Below, piece after piece: positions 17,788 through 26,342 of a stretch of 55,329 nt of DNA. Both the position numbers and the translations under genes were made by a program. The notes under the pieces were generated by a model, which had not been told where the DNA came from, did not search any database, and saw only the letters and a program-made list of their open reading frames with translations. The stretch is from assembly GCA_016182965.1 (NCBI GenBank), contig JACPFM010000037.1, positions 1 to 55,329 on the forward strand, written 5' to 3'. Source of the stretch: Deltaproteobacteria bacterium. Its GTDB lineage: Bacteria; Myxococcota_A; Polyangia; Polyangiales; JADJMO01. Each line of letters begins with the position of its first letter. The stretch's first letter is position 1.

Positions 17788-18288
17788 TCAGCCCTGCGCG
17801 CGCCGCCGCAGCAGGTGCACACCGGCCCGGAGCCCCTCGGGGAAGGTGAGGGCGAACACCGCGAAGCTCGCGAAGGCGGCGACGACACAATAGGGGCACC
17901 AGGCGCGCTCCTTCCGCGGCATCTTCGCGAAGAACACGGCCGCGCCGATCGCCTCGCCGAGCGCCTCGAGCGCCGCAGCGATCGGCAGCCATGGGTTCGA
18001 CGTCGCGCGGTCTTCGCCGCCCGCGACCGCGAGCGGCACGTTGGCGACGAACCCGGCGAGGGCCAAGGGAGCGTCGCGCACGCCGAGCACGAAGGCGTCC
18101 TTCGAGAGGTTCACCTTCTTCGACGAGAACGGGAGCCCGAACCAACGGATGTTCGGGTCGGGCAGGTCACGGACGACGCCGAGCTGGAGCAGCGACGGCG
18201 GGACCATGCTGGCCGCACCGACCGCAGACAGAGCGACGATCGCGCGACGGCGGGCCAGATCGCGGTGTTCCGGTGCGTCGGTGCGCAT
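17788..18288 (-). CDS. Vitamin K epoxide reductase (VKOR)-like membrane protein
   Basis: 166 residues from ATG 18288. Hydrophobic segments include AIVALSAVGAASMVP, LALAGFVANVPLAVAGG and WLPIAAALEALGEAIGAAVFF, and the CxxC redox motif is AWCPYCVVAAFASF. The CxxC on a transmembrane helix after a charged loop is the VKOR signature; the extra loop cysteine pair of many VKORs is not visible. Bacterial VKORs reoxidise DsbA-type proteins with quinone, which would fit the many disulfide proteins here. However, it is divergent from the arsenosugar operon by only 92 bases and may belong to that locus. Confidence 0.75.
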   Translation of the reverse strand: MRTDAPEHRDLARRRAIVALSAVGAASMVPPSLLQLGVVRDLPDPNIRWFGLPFSSKKVNLSKDAFVLGVRDAPLALAGFVANVPLAVAGGEDRATSNPWLPIAAALEALGEAIGAAVFFAKMPRKERAWCPYCVVAAFASFAVFALTFPEGLRAGVHLLRRRAQG

Positions 18289-18380
18289 GCGAGCCCGAAG
18301 GACGCACGAGCCGCGCCGCGATGCCCGACGCGACGGCGGCCGCCGCCACGGCCCGACACGGCAGCGCATCGGACGCCGGG

Positions 18381-18716
18381 ATGAGCGAACACTACTACCA
18401 CGCGCACGATCTGGCGCGGTTCCCCGAGATCGGCGAGTCGCGCGGCGAGCTCGCGAAGAAGTTCTTCGACTGGTACGGCGCGGTGTTCGCCGACGGCGCG
18501 CTCTCCGAACGCGAGAAGGCGCTCATCGCGCTCGCCGTCGCGCACGCGGTGCAGTGCCCGTACTGCATCGACGCGTACTCCACGTCCGCGCTCGAGAAGG
18601 GAGCGGACGTCGATCAGATGACCGAGGCCGTGCACGTCGCCGCGGCGATCCGTGGAGGCGCCTCGCTCGTTCACGGCGTCCAGATGCGGAACGTGGTCAA
18701 GAAGGTCTCGATGTGA
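18381..18716 (+). CDS. Arsenosugar-cluster peroxidase-like protein (AhpD/CMD fold)
   Basis: 111 residues from ATG 18381 (an in-frame ATG at 18321 is possible). The carboxymuconolactone decarboxylase/AhpD signature is LSEREKALIALAVAHAVQ followed by CPYCIDAY, the redox-active CxxC. This family is typically encoded beside the radical-SAM enzyme ArsS. Here its stop overlaps the GTG of arsS, so it opens a coupled operon. It is probably a thiol-dependent peroxidase-like accessory factor of unknown exact role. Confidence 0.85.
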   Translation: MSEHYYHAHDLARFPEIGESRGELAKKFFDWYGAVFADGALSEREKALIALAVAHAVQCPYCIDAYSTSALEKGADVDQMTEAVHVAAAIRGGASLVHGVQMRNVVKKVSM

Positions 18717-19759
18717 AGGCGCGGCTCGCGACGCTCTCGGCGCGCGGCGAGGAGCTCGCGACCGGCGACGCGCAGCTGCGCGTGCTGCGAGCGCTGCCGC
18801 TCCCGACGGAGTTCGACGCGGCGCTCGCCCGCGCCGCCTCTGCGCCGCTCCGACCGACGCGCATCGAGGTCCTCCAGATCAACGTCGGCCGGGTGTGCAA
18901 CCAGACCTGCCGTCACTGCCACGTCGACGCGGGCCCCGATCGCCGCGAGCGGATGTCGCGCGAGACGCTCGACGCCTGCTTGCGCGCGTTGGACGCCTCG
19001 GACATCCTCACGGTCGACGTCACCGGCGGCGCGCCGGAGCTGCACCCCGACTTCCGCTGGCTGGTGCGCGAGGTCCGCGCTCGAGGGCGGCACGTGATCG
19101 ATCGCTGCAACTTGACGATCCTCGAGACACCGTCGCACCGCGACCTGCCCGAGCTGTTCGCCGAGCACCGGGTCGAGGTGGTCGCGTCGCTGCCGCACTT
19201 CGCGGCGGCGAGCACCGATCGCCAGCGGGGCGAGGGCGTCTTCGAGGCGTCGATCCGGGTGCTCCGCCGGCTCAACGAGGTCGGCTATGGCGACGGGCGC
19301 TCCGGGCTCCGCCTCGTGCTGGTGACGAACCCCGTCGGCGCGTTCCTCCCGGGGAACCAGGCCGCCCTCGAGCGGGAGTGGAAGCGCGAGCTCGATCGTC
19401 GTCACGGCGTGCGCTTCGACGCGCTGTTCACGATCACCGACATGCCGATCGGCCGCTACCTCGAGTGGCTGATCGGGAGCGGCAACCTCGAGGCGTACAT
19501 GGAGCGCCTGGTCTCCGCGTTCAACCCGGCGGCCGTGCGCGGCGTGATGTGTCGCAGCACGCTGTCGGTCGCCTGGGACGGCACGCTCCACGACTGCGAC
19601 TTCAACCAGATGCGCGGCCTCGAGGTGGAGCCGGGCGCGCCGCGACACATCGGCGACTTCGATCTCGTCGCGCTCCAGCGCCGCGCCGTCGTCGTCGATC
19701 GGCACTGCTTCGGGTGCACCGCGGGCAACGGCTCGAGCTGCGGAGGGGCTACGACGTGA
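18713..19759 (+). CDS. arsS: Arsenosugar biosynthesis radical SAM protein ArsS
   Basis: 348 residues from GTG 18713, overlapping the previous stop. The radical-SAM cluster motif is CNQTCRHCH with DAGPDRRE. The C-terminal motif HCFGCTAGNGSSCGG is the hallmark of ArsS (radical SAM/Cys-rich). ArsS adds a 5'-deoxyadenosyl group to dimethylarsenite to make the arsenosugar precursor. The methyltransferase ArsM that makes its substrate is not in the window. The next gene starts with a GTG that overlaps its stop. Confidence 0.93.
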   Translation: MKARLATLSARGEELATGDAQLRVLRALPLPTEFDAALARAASAPLRPTRIEVLQINVGRVCNQTCRHCHVDAGPDRRERMSRETLDACLRALDASDILTVDVTGGAPELHPDFRWLVREVRARGRHVIDRCNLTILETPSHRDLPELFAEHRVEVVASLPHFAAASTDRQRGEGVFEASIRVLRRLNEVGYGDGRSGLRLVLVTNPVGAFLPGNQAALEREWKRELDRRHGVRFDALFTITDMPIGRYLEWLIGSGNLEAYMERLVSAFNPAAVRGVMCRSTLSVAWDGTLHDCDFNQMRGLEVEPGAPRHIGDFDLVALQRRAVVVDRHCFGCTAGNGSSCGGATT

Positions 19760-20385
19760 GCGGTCGCATGGTGCTCTTCGCGAAGGCTCCGCGCGCTGGG
19801 CGCGTGAAGACGCGCATCGCCGCCCGGCTCGGCGACGACTTCGCGGTCGCGCTAGCGCGCGCGTGTCTGCTCGACAGCTGGGCCCCGCTCGGCGACCTCG
19901 GCGACGCGCTGCTCGCATGGGACGGCGACGCGGCGGACGTGCCGTTCTCGGCGCCGATCATCCCGCAGGGCGAGGGCGATCTCGGCGCGCGCCTCGAACG
20001 GGTGCTCCGTCATGCGCTCTCCACCGCGCCGTGGGCGATCGCGATCGGCAGCGACAGCCCGGGGCTCCCGCGGCACCTGCTGATCTCGGCGATCGACGCC
20101 CTCTCGACGCACGAGGCCGTCATCGGACCGGCCGACGACGGCGGCTTCTACCTCCTCGGGCTGCGAGAGGTCCCGGCGCGCGCCTTCGACCAGGTGCCGT
20201 GGTCGACCGATCGCGCCTGCGCCGCGACCGCGACCGCGCTGCGCGCGCGCGGGCTCCGTGTGGCGGAGCTGCCGCGGTGGTTCGACGTCGACGTCGTCGA
20301 GGACCTCGATCGGCTGCGCGACGCGATCCGCGCGCGACGCGTCGCCGCGCCGAACGTCGCCCGCGTGCTCGGAGTGCAGCCGTGA
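19756..20385 (+). CDS. GT-A glycosyltransferase, ArsS-associated (TIGR04282-type)
   Basis: 209 residues from GTG 19756 (gtga overlap); ATG 19768 is an alternative. It has the CofC/nucleotidyltransferase-like fold of the family named rSAM/selenodomain-associated transferase 1. Motifs are FAKAPRAGRVKTR at the start, GSDSPGLP and ADDGGFYLLGL. It probably transfers or activates a sugar or nucleotide unit in arsenosugar assembly. The role is inferred from consistent linkage to ArsS. Confidence 0.87.
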   Translation: MSGRMVLFAKAPRAGRVKTRIAARLGDDFAVALARACLLDSWAPLGDLGDALLAWDGDAADVPFSAPIIPQGEGDLGARLERVLRHALSTAPWAIAIGSDSPGLPRHLLISAIDALSTHEAVIGPADDGGFYLLGLREVPARAFDQVPWSTDRACAATATALRARGLRVAELPRWFDVDVVEDLDRLRDAIRARRVAAPNVARVLGVQP

Positions 20386-21056
20386 AGGTCTCGGTCGTGA
20401 TCCCGACGCTCGACGAGGAGCGCCTCGTCGCAGAGACCGTCGCGCGGGCACAGGAGATCGGCGACGAGGTGATCGTCGCCGACGGGGGCAGCACCGACGC
20501 GACGGCCGCGCGCGCGGGTGCGATGGGCGCGCGGGTCGTCGCCGCGCCGCGCGGGCGGGGCGCGCAGCTCGCCGCCGGCGCCGCCGTGACCTCGGGCGAC
20601 GTGCTCTTGTTCCTGCACGCGGACGTCCGCGCGCCCTCCTCGGCGCGCGCGGCCATGCTCGACGCGCTCGCCGACGACGCGGTCGTCGGCGGCAACTTCG
20701 GGCTGCGGTTCGTTCCGACGACGTTCGCGGCCCGGTGCTTCACCGTCGCGAACGATCTGCGACGCCGGGCGCTCGCGATCCACTACGGCGACTCCGGGCT
20801 GTTCGTGCGGCGCGAGGTCTACCTGCGCGTCGGCGGCTTCCGGCCCGCGCCGCTGTTCGAGGACTGGGATCTCTCGCGCCGGCTCGCGCGCGCCGGGCGG
20901 GTCGTCTACCTGCGCGAGGTGGTCGTCGAGGCGAGCGCCCGCCGCTTCGCGCACGCGCCGCTGCGCACCCTCGCGATCTGGACGGCCCTGCAGCTCGGCT
21001 ACTCGCTCGGCGTCGCGCCCGAGCACCTGGCGCGGCTCTACGAGGACATCCGCTGA
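20382..21056 (+). CDS. GT2 glycosyltransferase, ArsS-associated (TIGR04283-type)
   Basis: 224 residues from GTG 20382, overlapping the stop before it. It is a GT-A fold family 2 enzyme: VSVVIPTLDEE, DEVIVADGGSTDAT, the DxD-like LFLHADVR and FEDWDLSRRL. This is the family called rSAM/selenodomain-associated transferase 2. Together with the preceding transferase it is likely to decorate the product of ArsS. The acceptor is unknown. Confidence 0.88.
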   Translation: MKVSVVIPTLDEERLVAETVARAQEIGDEVIVADGGSTDATAARAGAMGARVVAAPRGRGAQLAAGAAVTSGDVLLFLHADVRAPSSARAAMLDALADDAVVGGNFGLRFVPTTFAARCFTVANDLRRRALAIHYGDSGLFVRREVYLRVGGFRPAPLFEDWDLSRRLARAGRVVYLREVVVEASARRFAHAPLRTLAIWTALQLGYSLGVAPEHLARLYEDIR

Positions 21057-21089
21057 AGACGGGCACACCCGTTGCCCGGTGTCGGCCTC

Positions 21090-21971
21090 ATGGACACCCG
21101 CTCGATCACGATGGACGCGCTCCCCGATCGACTGCGCACCGCCGGCCCCCACGTGGTCCTCGACGTGCGGTCGCGTCTCGAGTTCGCACGCGCGCATGTC
21201 CCGTCGGCGCTCAACGCGCCGGTGGCCGACGTCGAGCGCGACCCTTCGCGCGTCGCCGACCGGCTCCGTGGCTGCGACGCGGTCTACGTGCACTGCAGCA
21301 AAGGGGTGCGCGCGGCGCGCGCCGTCGACGCGCTCCGCGGCGCCGGTCTCCGGAACGTCGTGCACGTGCGCGACTCCGGGATGGGCGACTGGATGCGACG
21401 CGGCCTGCCGATCGAGAGGGGTTCGGGACCGGCGCTCGCCACCATCGATCCCCGGCCCTGGCCGCGCGCGCTGCTCGCCGGCGCCGGCGCGGGCGTCGTC
21501 GCCGCTTCGTTGAGCGCGGTCGCAGGCGTGGTGGACGGCGTCCTGACGCCGCTCGTCTCCGAGCGGCACAAACGGCGGGAGCGGCGCGTCCGCCGCGGCT
21601 CGCTCCACGAGGTCGGCGGCGAGCTCCTCTTCTCGCGCCTCCGCGGCCATGCCCCGTCGTGGATCGGCAGGGTCGTCGCGACCGCGGCGTTCAGCGCGAT
21701 GTACGGCGTGGTGATGGGCACCGCCTACACGGCGCTCCGGCGGAGGTTCCCGAACGCGCGCACCGCGGGCGGTCTGCTGGCGACCGCCGCGGCGCTGTTC
21801 GTCGCGTGCGACGGAGCGATCGCCCCGACGCTCCGACTGACGCCAGGTCTCACGCGCATCCCCTGGCAGCTCGGCCTCAGGGAGCTCGTCAACCACGTCG
21901 TGTGGACCGCGACCGCGGAGCGGCTCCACGCGCGCGACGAGCGGGCGTTCGTCCGCGGGAGCACGTCGTGA
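21090..21971 (+). CDS. Rhodanese domain fused to a membrane domain
   Basis: 293 residues from ATG 21090. An N-terminal rhodanese domain (about 1-115) has DVRSRLEFARAHVPSALN and the active-site loop HCSKGVRAAR with Cys69, and should carry a persulfide. The rest holds three or four hydrophobic helices (LLAGAGAGVVAASLSAVAG, WIGRVVATAAFSAMYGVVMG, GLLATAAALFVACDG) and is probably an integral membrane domain. The 33-base gap to the upstream gene and the gtga overlap with the next put it in the arsenosugar operon. Single-turnover arsenic or sulfur handling is possible but unproved. Confidence 0.8.
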   Translation: MDTRSITMDALPDRLRTAGPHVVLDVRSRLEFARAHVPSALNAPVADVERDPSRVADRLRGCDAVYVHCSKGVRAARAVDALRGAGLRNVVHVRDSGMGDWMRRGLPIERGSGPALATIDPRPWPRALLAGAGAGVVAASLSAVAGVVDGVLTPLVSERHKRRERRVRRGSLHEVGGELLFSRLRGHAPSWIGRVVATAAFSAMYGVVMGTAYTALRRRFPNARTAGGLLATAAALFVACDGAIAPTLRLTPGLTRIPWQLGLRELVNHVVWTATAERLHARDERAFVRGSTS

Positions 21972-22837
21972 AGAAGACGTCGCGCGAGCCGCCGATGTGG
22001 CTGAACGGCGCGCTCGTCTTCGGCGCGCTCGGCGCCCTGCTCCTGCTCGAGCGGCGACGACCGCTGCGCCGGATGACGCAGGACAAGACGCGGCGCGACG
22101 TGCGCAACCTGGCGATCGCGGCGCTCGCCGGCGCGACGGTCGCGATCGCGCAGGCGCCGGTGATCGGGCCGCTCACCCGGTTCGTGGAGCGACGGCGCAT
22201 CGGGCTCCTCAAGGTCGCGCGCCTCCCCGAGCCGATCGAGTCGCTGCTCGCGATCGTCCTCATGGACTACACGCTGTGGGTCTGGCACTACCTCACGCAC
22301 AGGGTGCCGTTCCTCTGGCGGTTCCACGAGGCGCACCACGTCGATCTCGATCTCGACGCGACGACGGCGCTCCGCTTCCACTTCGGCGAGATGCTCCTGT
22401 CTTTGCCCTGGCGCGCCGCGCAGGTCGCGCTGTTCGGTGTGTCGCCGCGCGCGTTCTCCATCTGGCAGACGGCGACGACCGTGCAGATCCTCTTCCACCA
22501 CTCGAACGTCCGCCTGCCCGAGCGGCTCGAGCGCTTTCTGTGTCACGTCATCGTCACCCCGCGGATGCACGGGATCCACCACTCGATCGTGAAGGGCGAG
22601 ACCGACTCCAACTGGTCGACGATCTTCTCGTTCCCCGATCGGCTCCACGGCACGCTTCGTCTGAACGTGCCGCAGAGCGCGATCACCATCGGCGTGCCGG
22701 CGTACGGCGGCGACCTGACGCTCGGCGAGGCGCTCGGCCTGCCGTTCCGTCGCGTGCTCTGGCGGTGGACGCGCCCGGAGCAACCCGCGCCGACGCGCGA
22801 GCCGCAGCCGCTCCCGAGCACGGCGCTCGCGGTGTGA
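21968..22837 (+). CDS. Sterol desaturase / fatty acid hydroxylase family protein
   Basis: 289 residues from GTG 21968, overlapping the preceding stop. Hydrophobic helices carry the histidine clusters of the membrane di-iron hydroxylases: HYLTH, HEAHH, FHHSN and HGIHH. Such enzymes hydroxylate or desaturate lipids with oxygen. As the last gene of the coupled ArsS operon it may act on a lipid linked to the arsenosugar. That is inference; a separate lipid role is possible. Confidence 0.87.
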   Translation: MKKTSREPPMWLNGALVFGALGALLLLERRRPLRRMTQDKTRRDVRNLAIAALAGATVAIAQAPVIGPLTRFVERRRIGLLKVARLPEPIESLLAIVLMDYTLWVWHYLTHRVPFLWRFHEAHHVDLDLDATTALRFHFGEMLLSLPWRAAQVALFGVSPRAFSIWQTATTVQILFHHSNVRLPERLERFLCHVIVTPRMHGIHHSIVKGETDSNWSTIFSFPDRLHGTLRLNVPQSAITIGVPAYGGDLTLGEALGLPFRRVLWRWTRPEQPAPTREPQPLPSTALAV

Positions 22838-22914
22838 GGGGCTGATCGCGTACCGGGAGCGACTCGCGGAGCGACGTGCCGCCAGGGGAGCTGGCGTTCG
22901 CCTTGGAGCTTGCG

Positions 22915-24267
22915 TCAGCGCGCGGGTTCCCCGGCCGTCTCCGCCCTCGTCCCGGTCATCAAGAACAACAGCCCCACCACCGCGCTCGCCGTCGAGGCCG
23001 CCAGGATGCCGACCTTGGCGGACTCCTGCAGCTCGGGCAGCGAGGTGAACGCGAGGCCGGAGATGAACAGCGACATGGTGAAGCCGATGCCGGCGAGGAT
23101 GGAGATGCCGAACACCTGACGCCACGTGGCGCCCTCGGGGCGCGGCGAGACGCGCAGCACGACGCCGAGCCAGGTGAACAGGAACACGCCGATCTGCTTG
23201 CCGAAGAACAGGCCGAGCGCGACGCCGAGCGACACCGGCGAGACGATCTCCTTCACGCCGACGTGCGCGAAGGAGATGCCCGCGTTGGCGAGCGCGAACA
23301 GCGGCACGATGATGAAGCTCACCGGGGCGTGCAGGCCGTTGCTGATGCGGTTGAGCGGAGGCTGTACGTCCTCGAGGTGCGCCTCGATCGCGCGGAGGGC
23401 GGCGTTGCCCTCGTCGTCGTTGTCCTCCTCGCCGCCCATCGCGGCGCGGAGGTGCTCGACCTCGTGCTCGAGCTCTCCGAGGATCTCCTTCGGGTGCTTG
23501 GCCGAGCGCGCGGGGATGCACATCCCGGCGATGACGCCGGCGACGGTCGCGTGGATGCCGGAGCGGAGCACGACGTACCAGAGCGCGACGCCGGCGACCA
23601 TGTACGCCCACATCGACCGGACGCCGAACAGGTTGAGGACGATGAGCAGAGCCGTCAGCCCGGCGGCGGCCTCGAGGAAATGGACCTGCACCGGCTGGCC
23701 GTAGAACAGCGCGATGACCAGGATGGCGCCGAGATCGTCGAAGATGGCGAGCGCGGTGAGGAACACCGCGAGCGACGGCGCGACGCGCCCCTTCACCACC
23801 GCGAGGCAGCCGAGCGCGAAGGCGATGTCGGTGGCCATCGGGATGCCCCAGCCGGGGTGCCCGGGTTTGCCGCGGTTGAGCGCGTAGTAGATGAGCGCCG
23901 GCACGATCATGCCGCCGAGCGCCGCGATCGCCGGGAGGATCGCGCGGCGGAAGGTGCGGAGCTCGCCGACGACGAGCTCGCGCTTGATCTCCATGCCGAC
24001 GAGGAAGAAGAAGACGGCCATCAGGCCGTCGTTGATCCACTCGTGCACCGGCCAGCGCAGCTGCACGCCGCCGACCTGGATGGGCACCGTCTCGGCGAAG
24101 ATGCGGTGGTGGACGCCGTGGAACTTCGAGTTCGCCCACGCCATCGCGAGGACGGTGGCGAACAAGAGGACGATCCCGCTCGCCGACGAGGTGCGGAAGA
24201 AGCGCTGGAACGGTCGGATGACGACGACCAGCGCTTGGGGGAGCGGGAGCGGGGCCTTGGGGTCCAT
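22915..24267 (-). CDS. nhaA: Na+/H+ antiporter NhaA
   Basis: 450 residues with about twelve hydrophobic helices. Family motifs are present in order: WINDGLMAVFFFLVGMEIKRE, PMATDIAFALG, LAIFDDLGAI (the Asp pair that binds the ion) and ISILAGIGFTMSLFI. It exchanges sodium for protons across the inner membrane. A hydrophilic acidic insertion (GGEEDNDDEGN) of about 60 residues lies in the second half and makes the protein longer than the roughly 390 residues of E. coli NhaA. It is convergent with the hydroxylase gene; the 77 bases between show no clear terminator. Confidence 0.95.
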   Translation of the reverse strand: MDPKAPLPLPQALVVVIRPFQRFFRTSSASGIVLLFATVLAMAWANSKFHGVHHRIFAETVPIQVGGVQLRWPVHEWINDGLMAVFFFLVGMEIKRELVVGELRTFRRAILPAIAALGGMIVPALIYYALNRGKPGHPGWGIPMATDIAFALGCLAVVKGRVAPSLAVFLTALAIFDDLGAILVIALFYGQPVQVHFLEAAAGLTALLIVLNLFGVRSMWAYMVAGVALWYVVLRSGIHATVAGVIAGMCIPARSAKHPKEILGELEHEVEHLRAAMGGEEDNDDEGNAALRAIEAHLEDVQPPLNRISNGLHAPVSFIIVPLFALANAGISFAHVGVKEIVSPVSLGVALGLFFGKQIGVFLFTWLGVVLRVSPRPEGATWRQVFGISILAGIGFTMSLFISGLAFTSLPELQESAKVGILAASTASAVVGLLFLMTGTRAETAGEPAR

Positions 24268-24351
24268 GGCCGCGGAGATCCCCTCCTACAGCATGGACCC
24301 GAGCGCCGCGAGCCGCATTGCGCCACACCGCGAGCCCCGCGGTGATGTGGT

Positions 24352-25059
24352 ATGAAGGGCTGCATGCTTCGGCGCCCGCTGCGTCCCGTGCTCGCCTCCG
24401 TGCTCGCCGTGGCGCTGTCGCTCGGCCTCCAGGGCTGCGGCGCGCCGATGGCGAACAGCCCGCGCGCCACCCTGCGCGCCTACGCCGACGCCCTCGCCGA
24501 GGGCCGCGCCGACGACGCCTGGGCCATGCTCTCCGAGGACACCAAGAAGACGATCACCAAGGAGCGCTTCCGCGAGATCGTGAAGCACAACCGCGAGGAG
24601 GCGCTCGACATCGGCAAGACCCTCGCGCGCGACCCGGGCGATCCGTACGTGACCGCGAAGATCCCGCTGAAGAACGGCGACGTGATCACGATGGTCTACG
24701 AGGACGGCAAATGGCGCGTCGAGGGCGACGCGCTCGACTTCTACTCGCAGGCCACGCCGCGCCAGGCGATCGTCGGCTTCATCCGCGCCTTCAAGAAGAA
24801 GCGCTGGGACATCCTCGTGCGCTACACGCCCGACGCGCACAAGGAGGGGCTCTCGCCCGAGCGCCTCCAGCAGGCGTGGGGCCCCGACAAGCCGGAGGGC
24901 AAGCAGCTCGGCGATCGCCTGGCCGAGATCGAGCAGGCCCTCCCGAGCGCGCAGATCGAGGAGACCGGCGATCGCGCCACGCTCGTCCTCTCCGGCTCCG
25001 GCGGCTCGGTCCTCTTCGTGCGCGAGCACGGCGCCTGGAAGGTCGAGGACGTACGCTGA
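24352..25059 (+). CDS. Hypothetical lipoprotein
   Basis: 235 residues. The N-terminal signal ends in lipobox LGLQGC, so the mature protein is lipid-anchored. The body has two similar halves, each with a TLRAYADALAEG or AIVGFIRAFKKK helix followed by a beta region (MVYEDGKWRVEG, LFVREHGAWKVED). That pattern recalls tandem NTF2-like/DUF4878-type folds, without enzyme motifs. An internal ATG at 24364 is an alternative start. Function unknown. Convergent with the ftsB-like gene, 6 bases apart. Confidence 0.75.
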   Translation: MKGCMLRRPLRPVLASVLAVALSLGLQGCGAPMANSPRATLRAYADALAEGRADDAWAMLSEDTKKTITKERFREIVKHNREEALDIGKTLARDPGDPYVTAKIPLKNGDVITMVYEDGKWRVEGDALDFYSQATPRQAIVGFIRAFKKKRWDILVRYTPDAHKEGLSPERLQQAWGPDKPEGKQLGDRLAEIEQALPSAQIEETGDRATLVLSGSGGSVLFVREHGAWKVEDVR

Positions 25060-25065
25060 AGACCG

Positions 25066-25434
25066 CTACTGCGAGCCCTTCGGCACCTGCAGCACGATCT
25101 CGCTCTTGCGAACCAGGCCGAGCTCCTGGCGCGCGACCTTCTCGACCGCGGCCAGATCGTCCTTGAGCAGCTTCACGTTCGTGCGCAGCCGCTGAATCTC
25201 GCGCTCGGCGGCGCGGTTCTCGGCCTCGACCTGCTCGAGGTCGCGCTCGAGGGCACGGAGCCGCGGCAGCCCCTGCGGCTCGAACACCAGCACCGGCACG
25301 CCGATCACCGCGACCGCGAGGATGCCCAGGGGCAGGACGTCGCGCGCGACCGAGCCGATGCGATCCCACAGCCGCTCGCGCGCGTCGCCTGCGCGGGTGC
25401 GTTGGCTCCTCGACGGCGCCGGTGCGGGGGGCAT
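25066..25434 (-). CDS. Septum formation initiator, FtsB/DivIC-like
   Basis: 122 residues from ATG 25434 (25455 also possible). A basic N-terminus, one transmembrane helix (LPLGILAVAVIGVPVLVF), then a coiled coil (RALERDLEQVEAENRAAEREIQRLR in pieces) and the terminal segment VARQELGLVRKSEIVLQVP. The latter matches the FtsB/DivIC end, where E(L/Y)G-(L/M)V is conserved. It should act in the FtsBLQ divisome complex. It lies 41 bases downstream of pxpC on the same strand, which is probably incidental. Confidence 0.85.
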   Translation of the reverse strand: MPPAPAPSRSQRTRAGDARERLWDRIGSVARDVLPLGILAVAVIGVPVLVFEPQGLPRLRALERDLEQVEAENRAAEREIQRLRTNVKLLKDDLAAVEKVARQELGLVRKSEIVLQVPKGSQ

Positions 25435-25475
25435 CCTCTCGCACCATTGCACCATCGGACCCCGCGGAGGCAAGT

Positions 25476-26342
25476 TCACGCCCCGTTCACGCGGCCTCTT
25501 GTCTCCGCGACGTGGAACCGCACGCGACCGCCGGGCCGCACGCGCGCGAGGCGCCACCGGCTCTCACGGTCGAGCACGCCGACCACCGGGTACCCGCCGG
25601 TCGTCGGTCCGTCGGGGCCGATGACGATCGGGCGGCCGTCGGGCGGCAGCTGGACGGTCCCGGGCACGATCGGGCGGGAGAGGCGCTCTCCGAGGGCTGC
25701 CGGGATCGACGCCGCTCCGGCGAGCCGGGTCCCGACGCGGTCCGACCGCGGGTCGACGGCGAACGTCCCGGCGAGCAGCGCGCGGAGCACCTCTTCGTCG
25801 ACGTCGAAGGCCGGAAGGAGCGTCAGCAGCGTCTCGGAACCTGCGGCGAGCTCGCCCCCTCGTGGCGGCGCCTCCGCCGCCGCAGCCCGCTCCCCGGCCT
25901 CGCCGATCGCCAGCCGATCGCCCGCGCGCAGCGGTCGCCCGTGGAACCCTCCGAGGCCGGCGATCGGCAGCGTCGCCCGCGAGCCGAGCACCCGCGGCAC
26001 GTCGATCCCGCCGCGCACCGCGAGGTAGCGCACCGCGCGCGCATGGACCGGCACCTCGACGACCGTGTCGGTCACCTCCTGCGGCGGCTCTCCGTCGATC
26101 GACACGAGCGCGGTCCCCTCGACGCGAAACCGCGCGGAGGCGAGGGGGATCTCGATCGCGCCCAGATCGCCCCCGCCCACCGCTTCGAGAACGGCGCCGC
26201 CGACAGCGGCGACCGCCGCGTCGAAGACCTCGCGGTCGAGCGGTCCGCTCGCGGGCACGCCGTAGCGAGCCTGGCCGCGTCGGCCGCGATCCTGGACCGT
26301 GACCATCGGCCCGCAGCGCTCGACGATCAGGTGGGCCGGCAT
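25476..26342 (-). CDS. pxpC: 5-oxoprolinase subunit PxpC (biotin-dependent carboxyltransferase family)
   Basis: 288 residues. The start resembles KipA/PxpC: VTVQDRGRRGQARYGVPASGPLD, followed by EIPLASARFRV and, near the end, VIGPDGPTTGGYPVVGVL. It forms the ATP-dependent 5-oxoprolinase with PxpA and PxpB, turning 5-oxoproline into glutamate. The ATG overlaps the pxpB stop by one base. Gene order pxpA-B-C on the minus strand is typical. Confidence 0.92.
   Translation of the reverse strand: MPAHLIVERCGPMVTVQDRGRRGQARYGVPASGPLDREVFDAAVAAVGGAVLEAVGGGDLGAIEIPLASARFRVEGTALVSIDGEPPQEVTDTVVEVPVHARAVRYLAVRGGIDVPRVLGSRATLPIAGLGGFHGRPLRAGDRLAIGEAGERAAAAEAPPRGGELAAGSETLLTLLPAFDVDEEVLRALLAGTFAVDPRSDRVGTRLAGAASIPAALGERLSRPIVPGTVQLPPDGRPIVIGPDGPTTGGYPVVGVLDRESRWRLARVRPGGRVRFHVAETRGRVNGA

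Noticed and set aside
21725..24328. Minus-strand frame of 867 codons across nhaA and the hydroxylase gene
   Set aside because: Runs out of frame through two real genes; composition is that of a shadow.
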